A model generated the notes under the pieces. The model ran no database searches. It saw only the letters and a program-made list of their open reading frames with translations, and had not been told where the DNA came from. From Emydura subglobosa (taxonomy: Eukaryota; Chordata; Testudines; Chelidae), in NCBI GenBank assembly GCA_007922225.1, contig ML679946.1, positions 92,797,313 through 92,861,312 of the forward strand: 64,000 nucleotides of DNA, read 5' to 3'. Position 1 is the first letter of the stretch. Each line of letters begins with the position of its first letter. Shown here one piece after another: positions 43,808 to 55,499 of this stretch. Position numbers and translations under genes: made by a program.

Positions 43808-46340
43808 CATATTCTCTATGATATGGTTAGAGAAATGTGTCCTTGCTACAGTTAAAAGAAGCTAAAAAATGTGCTGTGGACTTATTCTCATGAGAGAGTA
43901 GGAGAAAGTTTCATGACCAAGTTGCATCTGTCTGAAGTTCAGCTTTGGAATTTACATATGTTCTCAATAGCAAAACACATCACTGACGTTCATTCTTCCT
44001 GTGCAGTCTATTGTTTAGCTGTGCCTAGAGCAAAACACTTGACTGCTTTGCACTGAGTTGAAATGTTTAGCAGGGTAATGGCCTTTAGGTAGAAAAGCAG
44101 AAATCATAAGTGTCTATGTTTTTTAAATTGTCTTTCTAAGTACCCTCCTGGAGAGCTGGTTTAGTGGGATTAAAAAACAATGAAATAGTTTTGAGTTTCC
44201 ATAAACTCTCCCATGCAAATCATTGAAGCCACTAAAGACTGACCATATCAGTTTAGGTCTAAGCAACTCAGCTTCTGACTTGAGTTTGGCATATCTATGT
44301 TAACAGACTTTACAACTCAACAAAACCTTACAGAAAAGGCCACCCTGTGTCTCTGAACAGGGGGCAAAATAATTCTGTAGTGCAAATCACTGGAAAAAGC
44401 GCAGATGACCGAATGTGGCAAAATAACTCCCAGTACTTCACAGCTACAGCAGGCCATGCATTGACATTGTAACCTCCAAGTAAGTTCTCAAAGAACAATT
44501 TGATCCTCCCCAGTAGCTGATTAATTGGAACTACACCAATTGATATCAAACAAAACTCCTGCCCTCAGCTTTTAATAATGCTGTGGATGAGTTTACACCA
44601 AGCTACAACTATGTTTTTTTTTAAATCATGTTCATGCCATCTTAAACACAAGTGTTATTAATTATTTTTAATTAATTACAGCCCAATTAAGCAGACTGTA
44701 CTAGGAGCTGTAAAATTTAAATAAAAAGATAGGTTCCTTGCCAGTGTGATTTTTAAAAGCACTCAGAACTAAACTAGTTCTTCTCCCACGGAAATCAATA
44801 GGAATTTTGCTATCATCTTCAAAGGGGGTGGACAAGGGAAATACTGAGCCCTTCTGAACATTCCATCCTACCCTTTAATTTTCAGTGTGACACAGTGAGT
44901 GAGACAACATGCAGTCTGGAGGAGATGGGGTGAGGAAGAATAACAGTTACAGCAATGGGATCACACAGTTACTCCGTTTAGGTATCTGCACAGCTAAGTG
45001 AGTCAATTAAAAAAAACTAAAAATATTATTGCTACTGTCTCACTACGTGTGATTATTGGAGGTGTGGGTAGAGGGGCCCTTTTTTAACATGTCTCACTCC
45101 TGCCAGCTAAATTGTTCATTACCATTTTAGCCTGACACAATTTAAAACCACTTCAGCAAGCCTGGTTTTAGTACAAAGTGAGGCTGGCTCACAGTGAATC
45201 AGTACCAGAGTGCATTGACCAATGCAAATATTTCCCCTCTAGTCTGGCAAATTACGACTACAAAGGGTTACAACACATTTTTCTTTGACTAACCTGCATC
45301 TTGTAAATATTAGTTGTGTTGGCATGTCTATGAATAAATTCTTGATTGCAGATATCAGTGTGCTCTGATACATTCTTTTCTACTGCATTGACTTTTTTGT
45401 TTTTCCTGACCTCGTAGGTAAGGGAATCATGCCTCATGGAATTACATAACATGGATTTGAAGTTGCTGCTTAGCTGGAGAAGCATTCACATAAAAATTCT
45501 CAGCCCTACTCAGGCTGTTTTGTGTATCTCAACTAGCCATTGGAGCTTTCCTCCACTTGAGAGGAATCACTGGTGGTGTATGGTCATTTATCAGCTCCTA
45601 TGCTACCTTCCTCATGACATACAGGGCTTTCTCAAGTTTAAAAGGGCATCTATGCAATCAACACCTAAATTTATAATGGACTGAACCAAAACCTAAAATG
45701 CGAACATACCTGGTTCTGGAGTGTTTGAAATCCAGATCCAAATTTTGTGCTTGGAGAAATAATTCTGGTGGTGATGTTACATTTTTTCTTCTGATTAAAA
45801 GTCAGTTTGTTTCAACATTGGTTTTCCAATCACTTGTGCAGAGGTCCCACTTTGCCACTTTCAGTTCTTTAATAACAAAAGGTACTTCATCTGTGGTGCG
45901 GTTGGAAATCCTCAGTTTAATCAAACTCTTTGTTTCCAGATACATCTTCTAGCCTCTTAATGGGGAATTGGCTTTTTCCTTTGTGAGCTTTCAGTCTGAC
46001 AGGCTGAGCAAGAAGGTGGGAATTTACCTTTCCAGTGGGTCTTTAACATCTCACACATGAATGATTGATTTGAAGCCAGCCTAAAGTTTTAGTTACTCAC
46101 TGCAAATAAATATTTTTTTCCACACTCAAGTACAAGTGTGTAATGGGTATTTCACTGTGCACACACACACATAGCGCTGTTTTGTGTGGGTGAGGCTATA
46201 ACCCAGTGTGTTTCTAACCTTTTGTCCCATCCAAAAAGCAGATGAGTAACATTTCCATTCTTCACAGTGTGTGGGCAAAACACTGCCTAGCAGGCAGGTC
46301 AGAGCCTAAGCTAGTGAAGGACTTTGAAATCTAGTTGCTT
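43808..46340. other. Long low-repeat stretch, no gene seen
   Basis: Apart from a possible repeat B scrap at 44645-44745 ('gtactaggagctgtaaaatt', 'taggttccttgccag') I identify nothing. Frames of 60-84 codons are scattered over both strands and unsupported. Confidence 0.45.
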
Positions 46341-46344
46341 GTTT

Positions 46345-47143
46345 CCTTTCTACACACAAACTGCTACAGCAGCGAAGGTTCTCCGATCAGCCTAGGTAAA
46401 CCGCCTCCCCGAGAGGAGGTAGCTAGGTCAATGGAAAAATTCTTCTGTTGGCCTAGCAGTATACTCCGGGGTTAGGTCAGCATAGCTACATCTCTCAAGG
46501 GTGTGAAAAATCCACACCCTGAGAGATGTAGCAGTACCAATGTGAGTTCCCATTGCAGAGTATAGGAGAGTAAAGAGTTAAAGCTGGACAAGTGGTCAAG
46601 TCTAAATTACAGGGAATGGGGTCAAGGCAAGGGCAAACCTTGTTTCTGTTAATTGGTGTGAATTTTAGTTAGAGTCTGTTATCTCTCTTCTCCTCCTTCC
46701 TTCCTGGCCATTTGCGCAGAGGATGAGTCTTTTGCCATTTCTGTGCAAGGTCTTTTGGTGGGAAGCAAGCATTATCTTCCTTCTACCTCTGGCATATCTT
46801 CACTTCAAAGAATGTTAATGTAAAATGTATAGGTTTTAAGGTGATGTTCCTGACCTCTGTTTGGTAATCCTGTAAACAACAAACAGGGGTGGGTATAATT
46901 ATATTCATTATGTAGTTGTTAATATTCATTTTATAGGTGTCAATGTAACCAAATAAGGGTCTATGGGAAGTTGCTGAAAATGCATACATTTACATACTGT
47001 TATGGATAAAATAATTGTAAAGTAACCCCCTCGTTGCTCACTCGTGGCATCGAGGTGGAACGAGCAGGCAATAAAGGGTTCCATCTCCCCAATCCACCCC
47101 CCGGGACAACCTGTTTGATTATTTCTAACACAGACCAGCCCTT
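46345..47143. mobile_element. TIR element interrupted by a solo LTR
   Basis: Left part 46345-46560 includes the family hairpin ('gctacatctctcaagggtgt' against 'acaccctgagagatgtagc', 46486-46540). Its right end, 'gcagaccagccct', is found after the LTR at 47130-47143, so the LTR landed in the right terminus. The left boundary is approximate. Confidence 0.65.
46561..47130 (+). mobile_element. Solo LTR 1 of an endogenous retroelement
   Basis: Homologous over its length to 53588-54086. It begins TATAGGAG (family start TGTAGGAG) and ends CTAACA. Flanks are cagag (46556-46560) and cagac (47131-47135), a 5-bp duplication with one change. A polyadenylation signal AATAAA lies at 47070-47075. No gag, pol or env is adjacent. 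The 5-bp duplication fits an ERV or Gypsy-like element; the class cannot be decided. Confidence 0.88.
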
Positions 47144-47229
47144 AAAAGGGAAATTTGATTGAGCTTGTGTTGAAGAATTTTCAAATATCAGTCTTGTAGG
47201 ATGAGCTGCTAACATCCCCAAATGTCAGG

Positions 47230-47405
47230 TATTTTTGAAGAGTACTTTTCAAAAGTAGGAGCCTAAAGAGAGGCACTTAACTCTGTTATTAGGCACCTAA
47301 ACAAATGGTCTGATTTTCAAAAGTGCTGATCATCTAACAGCTCCCATTTTACATGTATGAATCAGGAGCCTATTTTAAGCACCCATTTTTGAAAAATTTA
47401 ACCTA
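47230..47405. repeat. Fold-back repeat
   Basis: 'acttttcaaaagtaggagcc' and 'aagcacccatttttgaaaaa' are inverted arms around 'ctgattttcaaaagtgctga'. Confidence 0.5.
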
Positions 47406-47873
47406 GGAGTAAAACGGCTATTCTCTTGACAGACAACTGTCAGCCAGCTTCACATCGCCTCCAAATAGTGCTGGGCATTAGTGGTCCTACTACATGTTAC
47501 TTAACTGGAGGAACTGAAGCGGTCACATTAGACTGGACAGTCCCTTGCGTTCTTTTGAGTGGTGATATTGGTTTTGCTTTTTTTTTCCCATTCATTTTTG
47601 AGTATAGTTTCCTTTCTTTGGCAGGGTGCTTGTAAGCATGGAGGCTTCTCTTCTTATCAGGGTAAATTGGTATCAAGACCAGGACTGCAATGAAAGACTA
47701 TGTAAATAAGGGGTTAAAACTACATTACACAGAGTAAATACATGGCAAATGTGTGGTTGGATAGAATCTAAGTAGGGCTGCATATTTCTAATCATTAGCA
47801 AACGAGGAATATCAAAATGGTCAATAGTCTCACTAGAGTAGACTTTATGAAGAAGTCTGCCGAAGGTCTGGGA
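47406..47873. other. No gene or clear repeat seen
   Basis: Nothing identified. Confidence 0.4.
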
Positions 47874-48287
47874 CAGTGGTTCTCAAGCAAAGCTATGTGT
47901 ACCGTTGGGAGTACACAGAGATCTTCAAGGGGGTACATCAACTCATCTAGATATTTGCCTGGCTTTACAATAGGCTACATAAAAAGCACTAGCGAAGTCA
48001 GTACAAACCAAAATTTCATACAGACAATGACTTGTATATTCTGCTCTATATACTATACAATGAAATGCAAGTACAATATTTGTATTCCAATTGACTTATT
48101 TTATAATTATATGGTTAAAAATGAGAAAGTCGGCAATTTTTCAGTAAGAGTGTGCTGTGACACTTTTGTGGTTTTATGTCTGATTTTGTAAGCAAGTAGT
48201 TTTTAAGTGAGGTGAATCTTAGAGGTATGCAAGTCCTATCAGCCTCCTGAAAGGGGTACAGTAGTCTGGAAAGGTTTTGAGCCACTG
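47874..48287 (-). mobile_element. hAT MITE, family copy 2 (reverse)
   Basis: Reverse complement of the family at 15801 and 63558. The plus-strand left end reads CAGTGGTTCTCAA and the right end 'ggttttgagccactg'. No matching octamers are seen at the flanks. The 124-codon frame 47817-48191 crosses it and is an artefact. Confidence 0.85.
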
Positions 48288-49315
48288 TGATAGACAGTGG
48301 TACACATGCCAGTTTGCTGGGGTTATAAATTCATCATGGCCTTCGAACCGTCTGCAAAGACCCTGGTAGTTTCTCGGTAGGTCTGGCTGAGTTTTACACT
48401 GCGCTGGAACTATCAGGGCAAGAACTCTATCCCCTTCCCCTCCAGTGTACATGCAACCCCCTATAAGCACCCACCACCCTTCACCCGCACAAGCACCCTC
48501 TGGACATCATACACCATGCTTGGGCTCCAGGGAGCTTACAAATCACTAGACTCACTGAGACAATGACTTCCCATCTCCTTATTTCGACCTGTGCAGCTCA
48601 CCAGCACCATACTCAGCTCCCTAACCCACTCAAAATGCCACAACCCCTTCGCAACCCACCGAGAAAGAAATATGTGAGGGAATGTACTCACATGGCCACA
48701 GACCGTGTAGAATCAAAAGTTAAGGTAGAAGCCCTTTAAGGAGTCTCCTCGCCTACACTCTGTCTCCATAGGCCTGTTAAAATTTCAGCTCCACCTCCCA
48801 TTAACCGTCAATTTGTTTCTAATTTAAATCTAAATAATGTATTAACAACTTTCAAAGATGTGCTAAAATCAGCAGATGATCTGCTTTTTACCGGAATACA
48901 AAACATCCTGTTTGACCTTTTACAACTAACTATAAGATAGTTACCGAAGTGATGGGAGTGACATAAGAACCTGACTAGAAAAGCCTTGCCAATGTCCATC
49001 CGTGCATGCTATTCATACAGCCAGTGGGCCAGCCCTGTTCTGCTGCTGTGGGTATCTTAGATCATGTAGCCAGGCTGCTCAGTCTTGTGACTTCAGACAT
49101 CCTCAGTGCTGTCTACCTGAGCTGATCAAATAAAGATTTTGCTGCCTGTAAGTGAAGCATACTGTCAAAATATACAGGGCCTGATTCTCGTCTCAGTTGC
49201 ACCAGTATAATTCAGGAGAAATTCCATGGACATCAGTGGCGTTTCATGAGTGTGAAATTAGTGTAAGTGAGAGGAAAATGAGGTTTAAGAGGGTACTGCA
49301 TCTTATTTAATCACT
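48288..49315. other. No gene or clear repeat seen
   Basis: C-rich around 48430-48660. A fold-back-like bit lies at 49180-49285 ('gggcctgattctcgtctcag'). Confidence 0.35.
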
Positions 49316-49319
49316 GACC

Positions 49320-50870
49320 CCCTGTGATAGTCTGTATCCCTATGTTCACCATTTTTACAAGACCATGATACATTTTGTATAAAGTGTGACTTGTGAGGTA
49401 TCATTTAGAAATTCTTAATTTGCTGATCATTATTGTCCTGATAAAATAGGTGTGGCAACATTGCATGTACAGTTATAAAATTCTACTGTATGACATTGTT
49501 GAGACGTTCCAGATTTAGAAAAGCAGGCACAAACCTGTTCCTCAAAGACAAAAGGCAAATTGATGTCTCAGCCAGGTGTTGTCAAAACCAAATGGACTAT
49601 CACTGGTTAAGCGGCCGTTCTTTAGCGGGAAAAAGGGTGTGGATGAGAAATCTACATTTTGGCAAAGAAACAGCTGGAGGTTCCCATCCCCACAAACTTG
49701 CTGTCTCCTGAGCCTCAGCTGGAGGTGATTTTCAAAGAAAAAGAACTATAACAAAGGGGAAAAAATGCCCCACACAAAATGCCACAACCTTCATCTCTAC
49801 TCATGGTATTGGCAACACTTGAAGGACAAATGAAGCATCATTGGACTGGGGAGGGATCCTGGCCCAAAGGAATTCAGCTAGTAAGACTGCTAGAACATGT
49901 GGTGAGGGAGACTTTTGCTTTGAAATCACTTAGCTTGTTAAGTTAGGTGTTAGTTGGGTTTTACCTTCTATTTCTTTTTAACCTATTCTGACTTTTATGC
50001 CTCATTACTTGTAATCACTTAAAATCTATCCTTTTATAGTTAATAAACTTGTTTCATTATTTTATCTAACCCAATGTGCTTGAATTGAAATGTTTGGTAA
50101 ACTCTATTTGAGATAATAGGATTTGTGCATATCATTTTCTGTTAATAAAATGATGGACTTTATATGAACTTGTTTTGTCCAGAAGAGGGCTGGGCAGTAC
50201 AAGATGCACATTTCTGGCAGAAAGTCTGGGACTGGGAATTTGCTGGTGTTGCTCTCTGCTGCTTGGATTCTGGGAGGAAGGTTTTCTAAGCATAAAAAAG
50301 GGATCTCCAGTTACTTAGCCTGGGTTAGCCCTCAAGTTTGTTTATCACAGCTTGCTTATAATAGAAGAGCTTATATTACTTTTTGAAATTTGTAGATTGT
50401 AACTCATTTGTGTATATGTTTGTCTGCTTTAACCTTGTAAGTAACTGTCTTGTTTCCTTTTCCTATTTAATAAAGCTTTAGATAGTTTGTAATAGGATAG
50501 GCTACAAGTATTGTTTTTGATGTAAGATCTAACGTGCAGTAAGTGACTAGTGCTTTGGGACTGGAGTAAGCTGAATAGTGCTATAATTCTTGGTGTAATG
50601 CACCATCTATTATAAAAGTAGGCTCACCTGGGTGGTGAGACAGATTGGAGTACTCAAGAGGACTATCTGTGTCTCCTTGTTAATGCTCTTAGAGTGTTTG
50701 AGGAGTTTACACTTGATAATTGATTGGTGAAATCTAAGTATAGAACTTATAGCCAATGTGGGATATGTGCCCTGCTTCCTAACAGTCTGCCTTGAGGTTG
50801 GTACTCATGCTCTTGAGTCACTTCAGGACAGCTTGACAGTACCTTTATTTTGCAGTTCTTTATTTCTCCA
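49320..50870 (+). repeat. Probable LTR-retroelement-derived region (unnamed)
   Basis: Begins near 'tgtgatagtctgtatcccta' and holds 'agttaataaacttgtttcat' (50040) and 'tttaataaagcttt' (50466), two polyadenylation-type sites, with AT-rich non-coding sequence between. I associate the wording with a widely repeated turtle LTR-like sequence, but there is no second copy here and the ends are not fixed. Confidence 0.4.
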
Positions 50871-50877
50871 CTGTAAC

Positions 50878-52020
50878 AGGGTGGCCTGGGCCCTTTAAGG
50901 CAGGCTTACAGCTTGCCCCTGCCCTGTTCAGCCACCTAGGCATTCTGGGACTTGTAGTTAAATACCCTAAATGACCTGATTTGGTGAAAAATTTCAAAGT
51001 ATCATTGTGTAGCAAGGCGCTGTGGCCTTCCTTTGGAGCCTGGGCCAGAAGAAGGGTTGTGATGCCCCTGATGGGCAGATCTGGGCCCCGCAGGACAAAC
51101 TCCCTGGGAGCAGAGGTGCGGGGCCAGGATAGGAAGAGGAAGCACGAGCTCAGTCAGAGAAAAGCTGCTGCTGGAGAAGGATGAGCCTTCCCGGAGGCTG
51201 CGGTTTGGGCCTGACCTAGGCCACTGAGCTGTGCAGAGCGAACACCCCACAGATCAGAGCCTCCAAGGTCTGCCCGGGCTGCCGGGCCCGAGCAACTGGG
51301 AAGGGCCACCAGGTCCTAGTAGCTGGGAAGCCCTACCCAAAACCACTGACTGGGAGAAACCCCTTGAGGCCAGCCCTGACCTAGAGGAGCTGCCTGAGCC
51401 CAGTGTGCTGGAGGACCCACCGGGCCCCTGTGACCTGGAGGAGCTGCCATTTGCTGATGGCCCCGAGGAGTTCCTGGACCTGCTGACTTCTGCTAGCTGT
51501 CTACCCCAGCAACTCAGAGGAAGACCCTTGGCTCCAGGTACCCGGGTTTAGGGTGGGAGGAAGTAGCCCAGGGACAGCCAACTATAGTTTGGCTGAGCTT
51601 GTGGTCGAACCAGTCAGTGTGTTGTGGCTGGAGTCCCGCTGACCGAGTGGCAGAGTCTCTTTGCCACTGATAGTGCCCTGGGCTGGGATGCAGTGGAGTC
51701 GGGTGGGCCTGCGTCCCCCTCCCCACTTCCCTAGCCACCTGGGAGTGCTCCGCTCCTCTGAACCTGCCTGCCAGAGGATACCGAGCGTTACCTGCCCCGC
51801 CCCGCCTGAGAGCTGGGGGCAACAGACTGCTTAACTGCCCCGCCCCGCCTTAGGGCTGGGGGCAACAGACTGCTTTGTCTGCCCCACCCGCTCAAGGGCT
51901 GGGGGCTACTGACTGCTTTACAGCTCCGCTTTTTCCCGTAGAGCAAGGCACTGTGGCTTTGCTCGGAGCCTGGGCCCAAGGAAGGGTTGCGATGCCCCTG
52001 CTGGGCCGTGTCGCCAGCCT
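50878..52020 (+). mobile_element. GC-rich element of unknown family, copy B
   Basis: Homologous to 34085-35435 in the opposite orientation, over the peptide-repeat, 'ggaggaagtagcccaggga', 'gccctgggctgggatgcagt' and 'gcctgcgtccccctcccc' blocks. It has its own terminal direct repeats: 51009-51085 ('gtagcaaggcgctgtggcc' and on) and 51938-52010 ('gcaaggcactgtggctttg' and on). Near the right side 'gggctgggggcaacagactg' recurs about three times (51812-51920). Confidence 0.6.
51231..51551 (+). pseudogene. Acidic Leu/Pro repeat open frame, copy B
   Basis: A 106-codon open frame, rich in P, E, L and W. It holds 'SNWEGPPGPSSWEALP' repeats and then 'DLEELPEPSVLEDPPGP' and 'DLEELPFADGPEEFLDLL', the stretch shared with copy A. 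The shared reading frame in two diverged copies suggests this segment once coded for protein. No domain is recognised and the start is not defined. It may be part of a retroelement ORF. Confidence 0.5.
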
Positions 52021-53587
52021 ACACATTGACAAAGTATTACAGTTACCCTGACAACCAGATGGACACCCCACCCCGTCCCAATGAGGACTTCAGTGTGAAT
52101 ATTGCAGCGTTTAGTCTTACCTTAGAGAGGCTTATCACACAGCATCAGTCATTGCTATAAGTGCAAAGACTCTGAAAGCCTCCCCTCCAGCCAACTGGTG
52201 TCAGATGTTTGGTAAAAGGTGTCCCTTCAGTTCTTGTTCCATATTGCTGAAAATAAAACCAAATTCTTATAAGTCTGTCTTAGTCAATGTTTATTTACAA
52301 TTGGACAAGAATAGCCTCTCCTGACTACATACTCTATAGTAATGTATATTGGCTATGGTTTGATCCATTTCCTACTGAAGTGGATGGTTATTTATTCCAC
52401 CTCATGGTGGGTGAACCTCAAGTTTGACAGTTTGGATTCAAGTTGGATTCCTGTTGGAAGCTTATGAGAATGATCAAAATCTTTGGAGTCCCCCTCCCAC
52501 CATCTCCCAAGCTGTAAATCCTTCCTTCAAAGCCACTGCTTTCCCCTAATGGACCCTGGAACCCTCCAAACAAACTATTCATCACAAAGACATCGTGCCT
52601 TAGTTCCAAAATTGGCCAAAGTCAGGAAAGAGGCAAAGTGATTTCTGAATTTTGTCCTTATGCTTGATGAAAATGAGGAGGGTTTCGGGGGGGGAGGGGG
52701 AATGTTTTCTTTCTGTGAAACATCACTTGTGACTGGAAATGGTTGAAAAACAGGCTGGTGTTATCAATAAAATGTCACCCCAGTTTGTTGATCAAAACTC
52801 CAACCAAAGCTTTGTCTGAATTTTCTGACCAGCTCTAATAGGGCACTTTGTTTGACCTTCACTGTGCCATTTCACTGAGTTTAAATGTTCAGATGTATTT
52901 GGGAATCTTGTGTTTGCATTGTGGTCCATTTGGACATTCCTTTTAGATTGTACTATCAGATTACCTTTGACTCACCCTTTGTATTATGCCTACAGAAAAA
53001 AGGAAGGGTTGGCTGTTAAGCATTAAAGGGCTTTGCACATTAGTCACCTTTTTCATTTTTGCAGCTTCTTTAGATTTATACGCTAACCACGGTGAGTGGA
53101 GGGAACTGCTCAACTTTTTGAGTGAGTTGGGTTTTTCTGTTTTAAGCAGGTCTGAAACTCATTAGCTCGTGAAGCAATAAAACCACAATAGTAAGAACCA
53201 GTAACGCATTACACAGGAAAATAAATACTGCCTCTTACAGATTGACTCAAAGAAAGTGTTGGTTTTTTAATTTTTTTTGCTTGGGGTTTTTGTTGTTGTT
53301 TTTTCAATACTATGTGATTATGTGAATGCTAATCAAGGTCAGGTTAGTTGTACACACAAAGGTCTTTTCAGTGCAATATGTTTCCACTTTCAGACATCAT
53401 ACAGATCTTAAATTTAGGAAGAATAAGAATAAAAACTGTTGAAAATTTTAAAATGGGACAAGAGATTGCAGATGGGTCTAACTGTTTCTCATTAATAAAA
53501 TGCTGTAGATCCCGATTAACTTTTTATTCATTTCTACAATTATGTTTAGCCTGTCCTGGCTTGAAATTGCAATTGCCTTGTTAAACT
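52021..53587. other. No gene; one weak repeat part
   Basis: 52720-52840 has the 'gaccagctctaat' ending seen in the T/A-rich repeat type. The rest looks single-copy; the 78-codon frame 53348-53584 is unsupported. Confidence 0.4.
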
Positions 53588-54086
53588 TGTAGGAGAGTAA
53601 AGAGTTAAAAGCTGGATAAGTGGTCAGGCCTAAATTACAGGGAACAAGTCAAGACAAGGGCAAATCTTGTTTCTGTTAATTGGTGTGAATTTTAGTTAGA
53701 GTCTGTTATCTCTCTTCTTCTCCTCCCTTCCTGGCCATCTGCGCAGGGAATGAGTTTATTGCTATTTCTGTGCAAGACTTTTTGGTGGGAAGAAAGCATT
53801 ATCTTCCTTCTCCCCCTGGTATGCCTTTACTTCAAAGAATGTTAGTGTAAAATTTATAGGTTTTAAGGTGATGTGCCTGACCTCTGTTTTATAGGTGTCA
53901 GTGTAACTAAATAAGGGTCTATGGGGAGTTGCTGAAAATGTATATATTTACATACTGTTATGGATAAAAGCATTGTAAAGTAACCCCCTCGTTACTCACT
54001 CGTGGCATTGAGGTGGAACGAGCAGGCAATAAAGGGTTCCGTCTCCCCAATCCACCCCCGGACAACCTGTTTGATTATTTCTAACA
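53588..54086 (+). mobile_element. Solo LTR 2, same family as 46561-47130
   Basis: Begins TGTAGGAG, ends CTAACA, with the pentamer aaact exact on both sides (53583-53587, 54087-54091). AATAAA lies at 54028-54033. It lacks about 70 bases present in LTR 1 (47 kb copy, between 'cctctgttt' and 'tataggtgtca'), which explains the length difference. No internal retroviral sequence is adjacent. Confidence 0.92.
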
Positions 54087-54104
54087 AAACTTACTTAAGG
54101 TTTA

Positions 54105-54289
54105 TTAGTGAGACAAGGTGGGCGAGATGATAATTTTTATTGGACCAACTTCTGTTGATGAGACAAGCTTTCAAGCTACACAGAGCTTGGACCTAAAGAA
54201 GAACTCTGTGTAGCTTGAAAGCTTGTCTTTTTCACCAACATAAGCTGGTCCAATGAAAGTTATTACCTCATCCACCTTGTCTCTCTAAT
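54105..54289. mobile_element. Complete fold-back element, 185-bp hairpin
   Basis: The left half ('ttagtgagacaaggtgg', 'ttggaccaacttctgttg', 'acaagctttcaagctacaca') is mirrored by the right half ('tgtgtagcttgaaagcttgt', 'caccaacataagctggtcca', 'ccaccttgtctctctaa'). The whole element is one long imperfect palindrome. Other copies here keep only one half. Confidence 0.9.
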
Positions 54290-55496
54290 ATCCTGGGATC
54301 CACAACAACATTGACTCAAGGTTTGTCTGGTTTCAGGGAAGGTTCTGCAAGTGACATCTTTCTACAGCAGTGGGCCTTGGTATGATTTGAAGAGCCAGAG
54401 CCATGCAAAACGTTCAGAGTGGAGCTCAAAACTATGCAACTTTTACCCAGCTTCCATTTTATAACCCAGATATTTAAGACAAAGATGAACTGATTTGATG
54501 ATTTTGCATCAAAACAATGTGGCATTCATATTTTTGCCACAAAATCATCCTTGGCTAATGCTAAACTTGGTGATTTTGACTGCATTTCACTCTCAGATTT
54601 GGGTACCACCAGCAAAACCATGTGGCTTTAAATCAAAGGAAATGTTGTTACAGACTACTGTTACGTAAAACCTTCAGGTTTCATGGGTTTTGAATTACTG
54701 TGTGCTTTCAGCAACAATAACATGAGGACACCTCTCTCAGCCCACTCCACTTTCTCTAGCAGTGGTTATACAGTGCCATAAAAGGCCAAGCTTTGGTAAC
54801 TTCTAGTCATCTCTTCACTGAGGTCTAATGTGGAAAGTGTACTCCTAAACAATGGAGTGGGCTAAATCACATATCAGAGACAAGTTTTCTCTCCGACTGC
54901 TTCTATCCAGTTTGGTTAACATGGTTTAGTTTGTATTAATTGCTAAGAAGATGGAGTGATCCTACACTATTATAGATACCCCAGGTAAAATTTTTGTACT
55001 TAACTCTTAAGTTTCCATTAGCTAAACTACAGGCCTGTGTGCTTGCCATTTCACACCAAGTAGCGGATGTGGCAGATCAAGTGATGTCAGATTTGCTTTA
55101 GAAGAGCTTCATTTGTGTGAGTAAAAAGTGAGCTGTGATGCAAAATCTAAGGGATAAAAGGTCCCAAAGCTCTGGTGCAAAGAGCTGAAAGTAAAAGTGA
55201 AGATACTGAGACAATGATCTATATATAGGATGTGACTGTAACGAATGGAATAAACCTCACAGCAAATACAACACCCACACGAACAGGGATGTGCTAATGC
55301 TTTTAGGCATATGATTTCTAATTAACTGCACACAAACAACGTGCAGGGTGTTGACAGGATTCTAATCTAGCCTCAGAATATGCATGGGTTCCACAGCACT
55401 TGTGACTCTGCCTTCACCTAACTGCAGGCCAAATTGTGATCCAGCATCTGCACTCCCCACCAGGAAGCAAGGGAATGTAATGCACCCCACAACCTC
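54290..55496. other. No gene or clear repeat seen
   Basis: The first 30 bases ('tcctgggatccacaacaaca') are the sequence usually found next to the fold-back element. Otherwise nothing is identified. Confidence 0.4.
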
Positions 55497-55499
55497 TTA

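Noticed and set aside
47817..48191. 124-codon frame as a gene
   Set aside because: It lies mostly inside a non-coding hAT MITE that has sister copies at 15.8 and 63.6 kb.
46561..54086. A 7.5-kb provirus bounded by two LTRs
   Set aside because: The two LTRs have different target duplications on each side, and the DNA between them lacks any gag, pol or env similarity.
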